From Toxoplasma gondii ME49 (taxonomy: Eukaryota > Apicomplexa > Conoidasida > Eucoccidiorida > Sarcocystidae), in contig NC_031475.1 in NCBI RefSeq assembly GCF_000006565.2, positions 2,379,190-2,443,189 on the forward strand: a stretch of 64,000 nucleotides of DNA. Reading direction: 5' to 3'. Made by a program: the position numbers and the translations under genes. The notes beneath the pieces were generated by a model, which was given only the letters and a program-made list of their open reading frames with translations, was not told where the DNA came from and did no database searches. Below, one piece after another: positions 1 through 11,264 of the stretch (positions within the stretch are counted from its first letter, which is position 1; the number at the start of each line of letters is the position of its first letter).

Positions 1-3000
1 AGGTCGGGAGAAAGGGGACGGAAGAAGTGAGGGGTACGATAAAAACTGTCTAGGAGAAACGCAGAGCTGGCCGTCGCAGCCGGAACTGGAAGACTCGAGT
101 GATTTTCTCTCGCTGATCATGCGACGGATCCGAGCATTCCGTGTCTCGCGCCTGAACCAGAGTCGACAAGCGAGAAACTTCATTTCCGGGCGCGAGACGA
201 CACGCATGTTGACAGTAAGTCTCGCACATAACCACGACAGTTTGGAGCCTGAATACGAGAGATCAGAGAAGTTTCTTGCGTCCCGAAAAGGCTCACTTGC
301 GATGGCCGCTTGGAGGTCGCGCAATCCGTCGGAGATCACTTGTCCAGCGTACCAAAAGCCGAGAGCATACATGAGGAATACGCATGCCATCATGGCTCCG
401 AAAGCTGCAGAAAAGCGGAGACGCACCCCTAAGCGCGCATGCACGAACCGCTTGGCAGTCTCTGCGCGGTGTACGTACACGCCTAGCGACTGCCAAGCGG
501 GTGGGAACTGGCCAGGCAGACGCTGCGTTGAACGAAGCGGAACAACTTGTCACAAAGGAATGGGGTGCGTTGAGCACTGTCTGTCGAAGCGTCTGCCCTA
601 GATTAAACTGCCTGACACTGTATCAAAAACTCCATTTGACCATGCGGCCATACTTGTTCGAGACGCTCACCCGACCCTGTGAAGACTCCACCCTTGATGG
701 CCGCCTTCTCTGCCCGCTTTAAGCGTTCGGTGTACGCAGCTGCAAGTCGGTCTTCTCCTCCGAGCGAAATGACTGTGCGAATGTTCCCCAGCGCCTCCTC
801 AGCTACACTCCCCGCCTCGCGGTACGCGTCGGAAACTGCGTGGAGCAGACACAGACAGTTCGCCAGAGCGCGAGGCATCCTTGAGAAGAAGGAAGTCCAA
901 AACACACAGGGACTTTGAAGAGGACACAGCGCTTTGCAGAAAGCATAGACCGTTGGACGCAACTTAGGTACGAGGAGGTGCAGATCGTGGTGTATGTCGA
1001 ACAGGCAAGGTGCGAACAGACAAAGCAGATTAACTTGGTCATCTTCTGAGCTTCGTCTTCCTTGCTCACCCGCAGTTTGGCTGTAGCGAAGAGCCCAGGC
1101 GAGAAACGCCCCGCCGGCGGCGACACACGGGAGGGTGGCCGAGACGATGAGAGTCATTTTCCAGCTCCTCCAAAAGGCGACAACGAACCCTCCGACGCAC
1201 GTGGAAAAGAATTGAAGCGCCTGAAAATAAGGAAGGAAAAACGGGTTTTTGGAAGCAGAAAACAAATTGTTCTCTACAGCCTCTGTTGCATATATAACCT
1301 TTGTTGATAGGCCAGTGCGTATCCAAGCCTTCTTGCCAAGGAGAATCGGCAGATGGCAAACAGGCGCGAACTCGTCATTCCTTCATGGCTCTTGACGACA
1401 CAGGAGACTTAGGGACAGTTTTGCGTGTGAACGTTACAGCCTGTCTCCTTCTTCGTCTTTGTTGTCTTTCAAGTCGTCCGCGTCTTCAGTGGCTCTCGGG
1501 TGTGCCCCTCCTCGTGCCTTGGCGGATTCGTGGTTCTCTCCAGGCTCGAGAGCACTCGGATTTCGCCTTGAAACTCAGTTCGCTCTGAGGTTCTCTGCTC
1601 TCTGGAGTATTACCCCAGAGCCCCCGAGGAGGTGAGGCTGGAACTCAAGTGACACTGAAGAGAAGGTGGACTGGAAGAGAAGGTGGACTGGAAGAAAAGA
1701 ACTGGAAGAAAAGAGCTGGAAAGAGAGCACGGAGGGAAGGCGGGCGGTCGAGCGGTGCTTACAGTGGCGCACTTGAGTCCGACGGCAGTTCGGATGGTTG
1801 CCGTGTTGGAGTCGATTTGACTCGACAAGGCGCCCGCGTCGTGAGTGTCAAACCACCCGAGCTCCTGCAGAAATCCAGACGCCTTCATCGAACGATCCAT
1901 GCGCTGCAGCACAGCTCCTCCGGCCCGCGAAGGGAGGAGAGGAGAAGACGGCAAGAAGGCGAAGAAGAAGAGAGCAGGCGAGAGAGAAAGAGCAGAGCAG
2001 GCGGAGCGCGGAGAGAAGAAGCGGCAAAAGAAGAGAGTGCCGTGAGAAAAGGAGAAAGTGGTGGAAGCGAAGGAAGAGAGAACAGGGGCGAGTGACCGCC
2101 AGAACAGGCATACGAGAACGACAGGGGAGACGGGAGAGGCATGAGACAAAGCAAACTAAGAGGGATGTGAATACAAATGTGTCATACTGTCGCGACGTTT
2201 CGTCTCGCTGCCCCTGCTGGATCACCTGTCGCAGAATCGAGCTGAAAAGCTCCAGTTTAAACTTTCCGGCTTGCCGGTCGCACAAGTATTCGAACGAGCC
2301 CGCAGCCACCCAGCCGCAAAACAGCGCCACCACCTGACATCACACACAAATTTGGTCGCGTGATATGACGCATGGATTACCACGAAACGCGGAAACGTTC
2401 ATGCGTGGATCGCATCTCGCGCGCGATCGTTCCCCGGCTTCCTCGCGACGCACCACTGGATCTCGAAAACTGGATCCTGACAGGTTTCGTCAAACTGACT
2501 CGCGCAACAGAACACCTACATATACCGATTCATCTAGGTAGACATATATATATATATGTATATATATATATATGTATATATATATGTATATATATATGTA
2601 TATATGTATAAATGTATATGTTTCTGTATTTCTGCTCGTGACTCCGTGGATCCACACGCGAAACGGTCTATTCTGTGGCGGTTCCCTCGATATGCAGAAA
2701 GGGAAAGAAACGCGCCGGAGTCTTTTTGTTTCGTGAACCGATTTGCGTCGAGCACAGCCCAGAAATCGGAGACCAACGGTTGGGTGAGTCAGGAGAGGGA
2801 CGCAAGTGGCGCTGAACAAAACGACGAACTGCCTAGGCTGGCTTTCGTCTCGAAAAACGACTAAGCAATTCGTTTCTCACGAGCGATTGTACTCGAACTC
2901 TTCAGGCTGCATGCGCCCAACACGCAGATCCAGCAGCCGACGACGAAAAACGCAGAAGAGAGCGTCGCGCGCTTTTTCCGATGCGAGACACACGAGATAC

Positions 3001-3710
3001 ACTGTCAGTGAGCAAGACACAAAACGAGAAAAGAAATGGAAGGAAACCTTACGCCGAGAATGGCGAGAAGTTTTGCGTAGGGCACCATGTCGGTGTTCGT
3101 GTTGAGCGCAGCCATCATGTCTCCGAAGATGGAAATAAATCCCGGCTGAAGAAAACGGGGAAAGAAAAGCAGACAAACTGACGCGCCACTGAAGCCTAGC
3201 TCTTCTCGGCAGAACAGACGGCTTGCGTCCAGCTACACTGCTACATTGCACAGACATTGCGGTAACGTACATACACCGCAGACACTGGGAGCCCGACATT
3301 TGGAATTTCCCCGCTTACCATTGCAGCGCCAGCGCCCAAAGCAAAGACGACGCCGACCACCAAGACGCCGATTTCTGTTCCAGAGACGAAGCTGCAGAAA
3401 GCAGACAGAGGGAGACAGAGACCTTCGAGATTTGAATCAGAACACCACCTCTACGAGAATCCTCCCCAGAAGAAACTCGGTTTGGGAGGAATGGACGCAC
3501 GCGCGAAACAGGGATGCGGACGTTCAACGGAAATGCGAGCTGCATTAAACGGCCGGAGAACGGCGACAAAGAGACCGGCGAAAGCTGAACCGGCGGGTAC
3601 AGAGTACCTCTCTCTCCCTGCCGCAGTTTTTCCCTCTCTCCATAGATATACACAGACAGAGGTAAACAGATATACGTAGATATAGATGGACAACGGCAGG
3701 TAGACATGAC

Positions 3711-3743
<33 letters not shown>

Positions 3744-4613
3744 TCGATCGTTTGGTGAACCGTATCGAGGACGAGTTGTGAGAAGTATTGTGTGAGTTTT
3801 CGGAGAACTGTTTGCTGGGATGTATGGGCTGAGTGTGTCCGCTTACTGGAACGGCGCCATCAGGTACCGTTTCTGCTTCCCTGTGGTCTGCGGGAGACAG
3901 GAGAGAGACATGGAGAAGACAGGAAGGCGGCGAGTGACGCAAAGAAACCTGTCAGGTAACGCGGAGTGTTTGAGTTTCGAGGGCGGCAGAATGCAGCGAA
4001 CGTGAAGAGCAGTCAAGACAGCGACGGGGAGAGAGAAGCAAGGGATGTTGTGAAGACATGGAATACGCGTGTGAGATTAGACGTAGGGAACAGACCGCGA
4101 CAACGGTCGGGAAGTCGACAGCGGTCGGGAAGTCGACAACTTCCCGCTGTAAATACACGTGGTTCTTGGAGAGGTTTCCGAGAGCGTGTCTCCGAGATCA
4201 TGTACAGGGATTCACTCGAGAGAAACGCACGCAATATAGGACGGAGAGAGGCTGCAAACAGGCAGGCAAAAGGAACTGTGGAAAGGAACAAGACAAGGAC
4301 CAGGGCCGACCAGAGTGTAGATCTGGAGGTCGCGGAAGTCCAGAACGCGGGGAAGAGTGTAGAGATGGAGATGGCGTCGGCATGGAAAAAAGGGGGGAAC
4401 CACCCGCGGAGAAGACACCTCTCACAAAAGCCGGTTGTATTTAACGGCATACACACCACGGATCGCTGCAGAAAAGCGTAGCAATCAATGGAGCAAAAGT
4501 CCGACAGTGTTCTGGAAGTGTACCTGGGACGGCGACGGATCTATGCCGACCTCCTTGCCCTCTAACAGGCGGTTTCCGGCGCCTCCGGTGGATGAGTCGT
4601 CTGAGGTGGCCAT
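1..4613 (-). CDS. ABCB-type ABC transporter, N-terminal part (gene runs off the left edge)
   Basis: This is the first transmembrane domain of a multidrug-resistance-like ABC exporter. Nine exons join in phase: 4524-4613, 3847-3887, 3319-3391, 3053-3145, 2226-2333, 1763-1864, 1070-1220, 671-835 and 297-404, giving about 310 residues. The start at 4613 has a good context (AACCATGG) and opens MATSDDSSTGG. Family landmarks appear in order: TM1 with EIGVLVVGVVFALGAG (residues 52-67) followed by ISIFGDMMAAL; TM2; the ELGWFDTHDAGALSSQI stretch (136 on), equivalent to IGWFDvhdvGeL of ABCB1; TM3 with FWRSWKMTLIV; and AGSVAEEALGNIRTVISLGG (about 226-245), the classic ABCB coupling segment. TM4-5 end with LMYALGFWYAGQVIS. 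The Walker motifs lie beyond the window. The exon after 297 could not be fixed; sequence below about 245 may be exon or intron. The substrate cannot be inferred. Introns are 230-720 bp and several carry TA repeats. Confidence 0.86.
2543..2618. repeat. (TA)n microsatellite in ABC transporter intron
   Basis: This is a run of TATATA with interspersed TG, inside the intron between the exons at 3053-3145 and 2226-2333. A second run of the same kind is at 3712-3743 in the intron upstream of exon 3319-3391. Confidence 0.9.
4094..4133. repeat. Short tandem duplication in ABC transporter intron
   Basis: The unit CGGTCGGGAAGTCGACA occurs twice in succession inside the first intron of the ABC transporter gene. 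It has no coding meaning in the spliced frame. Confidence 0.75.
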
Positions 4614-7600
4614 GGTTTCCGTTAGCGAATTCTGAGACGAAAAGTAATGGCTTTGAAGTCGCAAAAAGCATGCGGCGGCGGATGTGGAAGTTGTCGCCTC
4701 GAATCAGTGCGACGGAATAAAAGAGGGGAAGGAACGAGGCGGCTACCGCGGCCGGCGCCAGACAAACGTCTGCACGGAACCTTGGTCGAAGAAGAAACGG
4801 CACACTGTATTTAAGCTGTCAAAGAACCCACAAAGCGACACTCCGCCAAGCGCGCTTGCACGAGACGGCGAAGCAGCCTCCCGAAAAGCAGGACTTGACC
4901 CGTGTGCCCTGTGTAGGAGGAGTCGGACAGCCAACCGGGGCGTACAAAAAGTGACCCCAAAGGGTCCGTCGAATTCGAAGGATGCACAAAAATGGCCCCA
5001 CTTTTGGCTTTCCACAGAGCCAGGTGTGTCGAAAACTGCGCAAAGATTGCTGCTTTCTACCTCACGCATCTGTTGTGCACCAGCCCCCAAAAAGCGGCGG
5101 GCAAGGGTACCCGATTCATGTACCGGACGGGGTCGAACAGTGGCCGTATCTGATTTCCGTGAAATGGGGACAGGACTTGAAGAGAAAGTAGCACATGTCC
5201 ACACAAGAGAAAAAGCCAGTGGCCTCTTGGTGGCAGAACAACTTGTGAGACAACGGACACGGTCGTCCAACCTCTGCAAGACACTGACTGTGTGGAGGCG
5301 GGGAGGACGATCGCTGTGTGGGAATCAGACGGTGAGGAGAACGGGTGCGTAGAAATACCTCAGTGGATAGAAATACCATGATGTGCCACAGCCTGTCGAC
5401 GTGAGGTCCCTGACGACGGTCACAGTCACTTCGTACCCTTTTTAAATCCGTTTCTGTTTTCGTTTCCGAAGGTACGCTTCCTTTTGCAGGCTCCATGTAC
5501 GCACGGAGCTCGGGAGAGTCACTCTTGCAAAAGAGGACATCAAAGCAGAAGAGACCGTACTGATGACTGTATTCTTAGTGATGGGCGCACAGTGAGAGAA
5601 TCAGCAGAGTACCGGAGTTCTTTGAATAGATCCGTACTCGCCGTTTGCTCGGCAGACGAAAGTTCAACACGCACGGTCGGACACCCACGACGAGTACACA
5701 GGGTCTTGTGGCGGAAATAGAGTCTCTTTTTGGAGTAAACAGTGAGAGAGTTTTGTACGGAAGTTAGAAAACGAGTATTCAGAGGTGCCACTCTCCAACT
5801 AGAGAGTGTTTAGGGATTGTAGTTGGCGGGTATATGTCGACATGTCCACCACTTACGAGTATTGTAGGAATCTAGGTAGTGTGTAGTTGGAGGCGACATT
5901 CACCAGTAAGAGAGATTTGTAGGGATTGTAGGCGGCGAATACTTGGAGCTGCCCTGCACACCAGGTTGCTTTGAGGAGCGTCCGAAAACGCAAGCGTTTT
6001 TACAGCTGTCTGAGAGTATGCCTCGTCCCACGGGGTTGTGCTAGGTGACGAGAAATCTCTCCCTTTCCCGTTAAGAAGAGGGATATGCCGGTCGAAAGTT
6101 TTCTGACTGCTCCCGCCGCTGAGTTGTTTCTGAGAATGCTGTAGAACGGAGGTGTGGGTGTGTGTGGACTGCAGGTTCACGGAAAGAAAGTCTATCGGAC
6201 TTGTCATAGAAATACGTGACGCCCTTCAAACTACTTACTTTGACGCAACTTCGCAAGACGAGGTGCAGTCGAACCGCGTGAACCTCGTTCCAGTGTGCAG
6301 GTCTAAAGTGAAAGCAAAAGTAGTGGCTCGTTTTTGTCTGTGGACCGCCCTGCATCTCGGCACTTTGAGCAACAAGACCTCACAGTTCTGCCTAATCCAA
6401 GCGCTTCCCATGGTGTGTCACATTTGTGCAATGCTTGTTTATTTTGTCTGAGTCATGCTCTTCGGCATCGGGTATATCCTTTGTATGAAAACATGTGTCA
6501 GCCTTTGAAATTCTACTACCCAGCAAGCAACGGGGTAATGATTCACGTGCCCTTCGTTCTTCCCTCGATGCGTTCCAAGAGCATGAATGACCTAGAAGCA
6601 ACTGTACGCTGACACTGGGCACCAAACGTAGGGCACTGATTCTACGGATTCCAACCTCAGTGATCCCTGCGCGTTCTCGTGCATCTCGTTACAGCCACTG
6701 GAAGGTGTCCGGTGGTAAGTATGTCATTCCTTGCAGTTGGTGACCGTTCACAATGCCGATGCGAAGTAGTTTGCTGTGCCGGCATCTCCACTTGGGCAAG
6801 GGGAGACACTCACGTGCAAGACTGTGGGTGAAGCATCTGGTACCCTTTGCTGTGTCTGCGGGAAGGGGTATCGTGAGAAACGATTGAGAGAAAAGCGAGG
6901 AACCTTTCCCTCTCTTACCACTACTGCAACGTTCTGAACAGCCGTGGTCACACAGGAAAGGCAACTCTGCAGGAGGGGGTATCGACGATTCGAGAACCGG
7001 AAGAACCACCCTGGACGTCCTGTTTGCGCATTACGATCCACGTTTCAGCTCGGACACCGGTCCAGACAACTTGCTACATACTGCCACATTTTGCTCGGCT
7101 ATTTGGTTTCTTCAGAAGGCTTTTGTCATGTATAAATGGTCGAAGTAGCGGAAACGGGGATGTTGTTCCTGTTGCCTGATATCGTCGCTGTGATGCGCTG
7201 CTGCGTTTTATGCAGCCGCTGTTTATGATTCTGGGGCATAGGTTGGACTTGTTTCTACGGTGTGCGGACTCAGGTGTCGGACATGTGCCACGGGTGAGCT
7301 GCTCTCTGCCGGAAGTCCGTAAGCGCTTGCAGCTGTAGTGGAAACTTACTATGTTTCTGTCTGATCCATTCGGCACCCACATCACAACAACGCACATTAT
7401 GCCACTCCCAGGAACACTTTCGAGCTCATCGATTGGGGTATGTGGGTCGAGAGGCGAGAAGCGATCAATCGCCTCAAGCTGCTGCACGCATTTACCTCGC
7501 GACCTTATTTGCATCCGTGTCAGATAACAACTAAAGCTAGACTCCCTGTTACACATAAGAAGGGATTCCTAGGTTTATTCTCTTCATGGAAATCAAAAGA

Positions 7601-8129
7601 ACTTCCACATAACTTTTTTGAGAAAACGGCGACACGGTAACCGCACGGTGGCAGGCAGCGAGAGAGCGTCCCTTGTAGTTGAGAGCGTGCAGAAGAATGA
7701 CGGCAGCCAGAACGGGCTCTCAGAGGACTGGGACAATGTCACGGCGAAGCGACAGTAAAAGCAGAGTTGCCACATTGAGCCGGACGGGGAGGACATCATG
7801 GGTCTGTTTGCGGTGTGATGCTCAAGTGTACACGATCGTCACCCTGGGATTCCGAACAACCTATGCGCAGCCGATCTGGCATTGCCACGAAGTGGCAGCA
7901 CGTCCCTCACAGTCAAGAACCGCACATCTGCGTATAATATCTGCATGACGAGATTGATGGGAACGTTTACTTGCTTTTTCCAGTCCTTCGAGCCTCGCCT
8001 GTGGTTGCTCATCTTTCCTGTTTTCGGAAGACTGGTCAAATCTCTCGCCATGCTTCGGTGACTCCAGATACCTCTCATGCAAGCACAAGTAACTGATAGA
8101 CTTCACGTGCGCACCCTGATGGTTCTTTG
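4614..8129. other. Intergenic stretch upstream of the ABC transporter
   Basis: This presumably holds the promoter and 5' UTR of the minus-strand ABC gene. Open frames of 60-220 codons exist (for example 4684-5352 plus and 4743-5279 minus), but they overlap each other on both strands, lack recognisable motifs and show no consistent splice pattern. The stretch also contains the decayed tandem repeat at 5746-5965. Nothing else can be supported. Confidence 0.5.
5746..5965. repeat. Decayed minisatellite, about four units of 53-58 bp
   Basis: Similar blocks begin near 5746, 5802, 5857 and 5910. Each opens with GAGAG or GAGT followed by a T-rich word, then a GTAGGGATTGTAG-like core, a GGCGG or GGAGG word, and a CC-rich end. 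The copies are strongly diverged and the array is in intergenic DNA. The identity between units was judged by eye. Confidence 0.55.
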
Positions 8130-8657
8130 TCACCAATTTTGCAAATCGGAGAAAGTCAACGGGGCAACGGGGAGTGGAGCATACACAGGGAGCTCGGGGT
8201 TGCTTGCCAACACCACTGCGGGATGGAGGATATCCACAACAGGACCTTTATTAGGTAGGAATGGTAGAAACTGTTGCCCGGTCTTCCCGAAACCACGCAA
8301 ATAAGCGTAATTAAGGGCCGCCGGCTCTGGCTCGATCCTTTGACGGCCTGACGAGGCCTGTTGAAGCGTCCGCTGCTCGACGTAGTTAGGGGCTTCCGGC
8401 ATATGTGTTCTGAAGTCTTCCGTACAAACGACAAAGTAAATAACAGAACCAAAACGATGCATGACGGCCCACAAGAGCCATGACGCAAACACAATACTAG
8501 GCAACACCATTCTGCGCGGGCGGTCTTTATCCTGAACGACAAACAAAACTGGGATTTTCAATGTGTGTTCAGTATAACTCTAAACTCACACTCACCTACA
8601 AAAGTAGGAACTACTGAGTTCTTTGCAGTCATGCTGCCCCTTCTTGGCGTGCTCCAT
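8130..8657 (-). CDS. Candidate small gene, unknown product, two possible N termini
   Basis: The supported part is a minus-strand frame ending at the TGA at 8130-8132, with C-terminal residues LTFSDLQNW. It can be started in two ways. In the spliced model, ATG at 8657 (MEHAKKGQHDCKELSSSYFC), a consensus donor (AG|GTGAGTG at 8595) and an acceptor after a T-rich tract (CTTCAG at 8411-8410) join in phase to give 113 residues. In the unspliced model, ATG at 8510 gives 126 residues opening with MVLPSIVFASWLLWAV, a hydrophobic run that could be a signal peptide but could also be a translated polypyrimidine tract. The shared part is proline-rich, for example NPELPVYAPLPVAPL. A second frame on the same strand (about 7861-8240) is also open for about 120 codons, so the locus may hold a longer multi-exon gene. 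No family was recognised. Confidence 0.3.
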
Positions 8658-11264
8658 GGGTCATCGATCAGTTTAAGGACCTCGCTAAATGCGGCACCGG
8701 TACTATGTCGATGTCCGTTGCCGTTGAGTGTGCAGGCTGCTAGCTGCGCCAGGTTTCTTTGCTAAGCAGCGGCACCAAGGCTAGTGGGAAGTAACTCAAA
8801 TAGCTGAGGTACACTTCACAGATATTACCTGACCTTTTACGGCCAGTTGCTGGTCGAATGGCAACCCAAACTAACTGAGGTCGGCTATGCAGATTTCGAA
8901 TCAATTAGTGACACCGAGCAACTCTGTGAAGCAACGACTGCTCAAGGCAAACCTAACTCGATTGTCAGGGTGTCCAAGCAACGTAAGAGTTTTGTCACTT
9001 TGCTAGAGTCAATGTTTTTCCGTCGCATTCATTTCTGTAGTCTGGGAATCAGTATGAATACACTGCAGCCACGTTATGCTATGCGTGGCTATTAGATCAG
9101 CCATGAAAGTGTCGCTCATGTTCCGCAGCCAACAGCAAGCCATGCCGGAGAGTAAGACATTCAAAACAGGGCAAAGAAACGCCCTGGTCACTCGCACCGC
9201 CAGTTTCGCCTGCCCACTTTCTCTGGCCTTTTTTATCGGAGAAAGTGGTAAGGGCGCGCTTAAGAGTGGTAAAACCTCTCAATTGTCGCCTCGTGACAGA
9301 CGCAAAAGTTGGTCTGTGGAGGGAACACTGAAGACTCCTGCACTAGACCAGTACATCCTGCCAAGTTGCAGTCCGATATTCGCATGGTAACATGTGTGCA
9401 GTTGGTACCGCACACTGTAGGATGCCATAACATAATGGCATTTCTAGGGTATCACTGAAATTGTTTCTACACCCCTGGAACTATCTGAGATCCTTTCCAG
9501 AGTTTTGGTTTTCTTCATTCTCAGTGTACGATTTTAATGTCCCACGCATAAAGTTGAAACACCCTTCGTTATGTAAAACTCGCACATGCACAGATGGCAG
9601 CAGATTTTATGGGGCAGTCGTGCTAGCTTCCTAACCTGCTAAGATCCCGTCTGATGAGCTTGAAACTGTTCCATATGCGCTAGAAATGATATAACCAGCA
9701 TTCGTTCCCGCGAGAGCAGAAATCAAGGTGCGTGACACCCAGCCACGAAACTCCCCAATGAGAAAGATGCAGAAACAATCGACTGCATGAGGTTCTGAAA
9801 CAGAAAACGTACAAGGCAATGGCTTGTGGCTACCCCAGCTACGTCAGAAAGAAATGTGGACTGTTCCATCCTCGTCTTTGATGTCAGGACGGACGCCTGA
9901 GGACCGTTGTGAGTGGCGCTGAGCTTCGAGAGTTGGTACCGATGATGACCTCCTTACGCGTCCACAGCCCCGTCAGCTGTCAAGCGTCCTTGGGCAGGTT
10001 TTCGTCCCTCATGAGGTTCGCGTTTTTAGAGTCAACGCGAAGGCCGCCTTCGCGTGCGTGAACGAGTTCAGGGAGCTGTTATGACGAGTCTCTTCCGAGA
10101 TTAACCACAATTTCAGTACAGTGGCGTGTCGTGCTCATCACCACATTGAAAATTTTTCCACAGAGAGAGCGGAAAATGTGAAGACAGGGTGTATGCTGGT
10201 GGGTATCCAACATGTGCGTAGGAACTGGCAACCTGCAACCGCCGCGAGAGAGTTGTGTCATAGCATACTTGCAGGAAGCAGTTTTGTTAGTGTCAGGTTA
10301 TGCAGTTGTCTTTTTTTCCCATCAGATTTCATTTGCAAGGCTTCTCTCGTCTGTCCACACTTGCCGCACGAATGCGATTTAGATGACATCTATTCCCCAG
10401 ACTTCGCCGCTATCTTTAGAAACCTCGCTCCACAGGACCCTAACTGACTGTCGTGTTCAAGAAGAGAACCTTCCTCCGCCTATCCCACGTTTGGTTCGGT
10501 CTGTCGGTCGGCACATCCGATGCTTCTTCGCAAAACTTGTGTAGACTGCATGGTCAAGAACAAGCCATCCAGTTGGCAGGTTTCTACAAGGTTTAGCACT
10601 CGTGACTCGCTGACTAACCCGTGCGTAAGATGCGTTCGCGTGGATGCATGCATTCGGCGGACCTTTTGGCGCCGGTTGACTGGGGAAAACTGCGTTACTA
10701 AGACAGCTGCACTTTTCCTTGGTGTCCAAAGACGACGGAAACACGTTTCACAGCAAGTGGGTCTCCGCTGGCCCACTTCCAATGGAAATGTCCGGTAGTC
10801 GGCGTCCTCCCCTGGGCTTTTGTCACACTTCATTTGCCTGGCTGCAAGTCCCGCTTAGACGAGCCCTCGGGTGTACATACAGCGAAGCTGCGGCACAACG
10901 ACGGCTGTCACACGTACGCCAGGTACTGCTTGAACTGATTTCTGAGGGTGGACGTCACAGGCGGGAACGGTAGCCCGGATTTTGACTCCTGAGCAACTGT
11001 GGACCGCTCTTGCTCTCTGCTCACATGCCCAGATCAGGAGAAACTGAGTTGCTCCTGTGTCCATCTGGAGGGGACGTTGTACAAGCCCCGCATGCAACAC
11101 ACTGAGCAAACCAAGGCGAGGTCACGTCCTCCGGAAGAGCTGGGTGCGTCTGCCCACGCAGACCTCGCGTGAGAGTGTCCAGAAAGGATGCATGAAGTTT
11201 CTTCGCTCTCCGCTGCGAGGCTCGAGCTGTTGATCCGCTTTGCTCACGAAGCATCCGCGCGCAA
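8658..11264. other. Poor region downstream of the ZIP gene
   Basis: No gene is recognised here. Scattered exon-like pieces occur: a minus-strand segment at about 9642-9800 preceded by a TTTTCTGTTTCAG acceptor and followed by a GTTAGG donor, and the plus-strand segment at 10326-10447 listed separately. The part next to 11264 should contain the 3' UTR of the minus-strand ZIP gene. Confidence 0.4.
10326..10447 (+). CDS. Orphan terminal-exon-like segment, unknown product
   Basis: A near-ideal acceptor (TTGTCTTTTTTTCCCATCAG) is followed by 40 open codons and a TGA. The predicted C terminus contains LPHECDLDDIYSPDFAAIF and ends NLAPQDPN. The incoming phase needs one base from an upstream exon. A possible partner lies at about 10117-10200 behind TTTCAG with a GTGGGT donor, but no complete gene with a start codon could be assembled. 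It may be a real last exon or chance. Confidence 0.25.

Noticed and set aside
4684..5352. 222-codon plus-strand frame upstream of the ABC transporter
   Set aside because: Opposed by a 178-codon minus-strand frame over the same bases, low-complexity composition and no splice or motif support.
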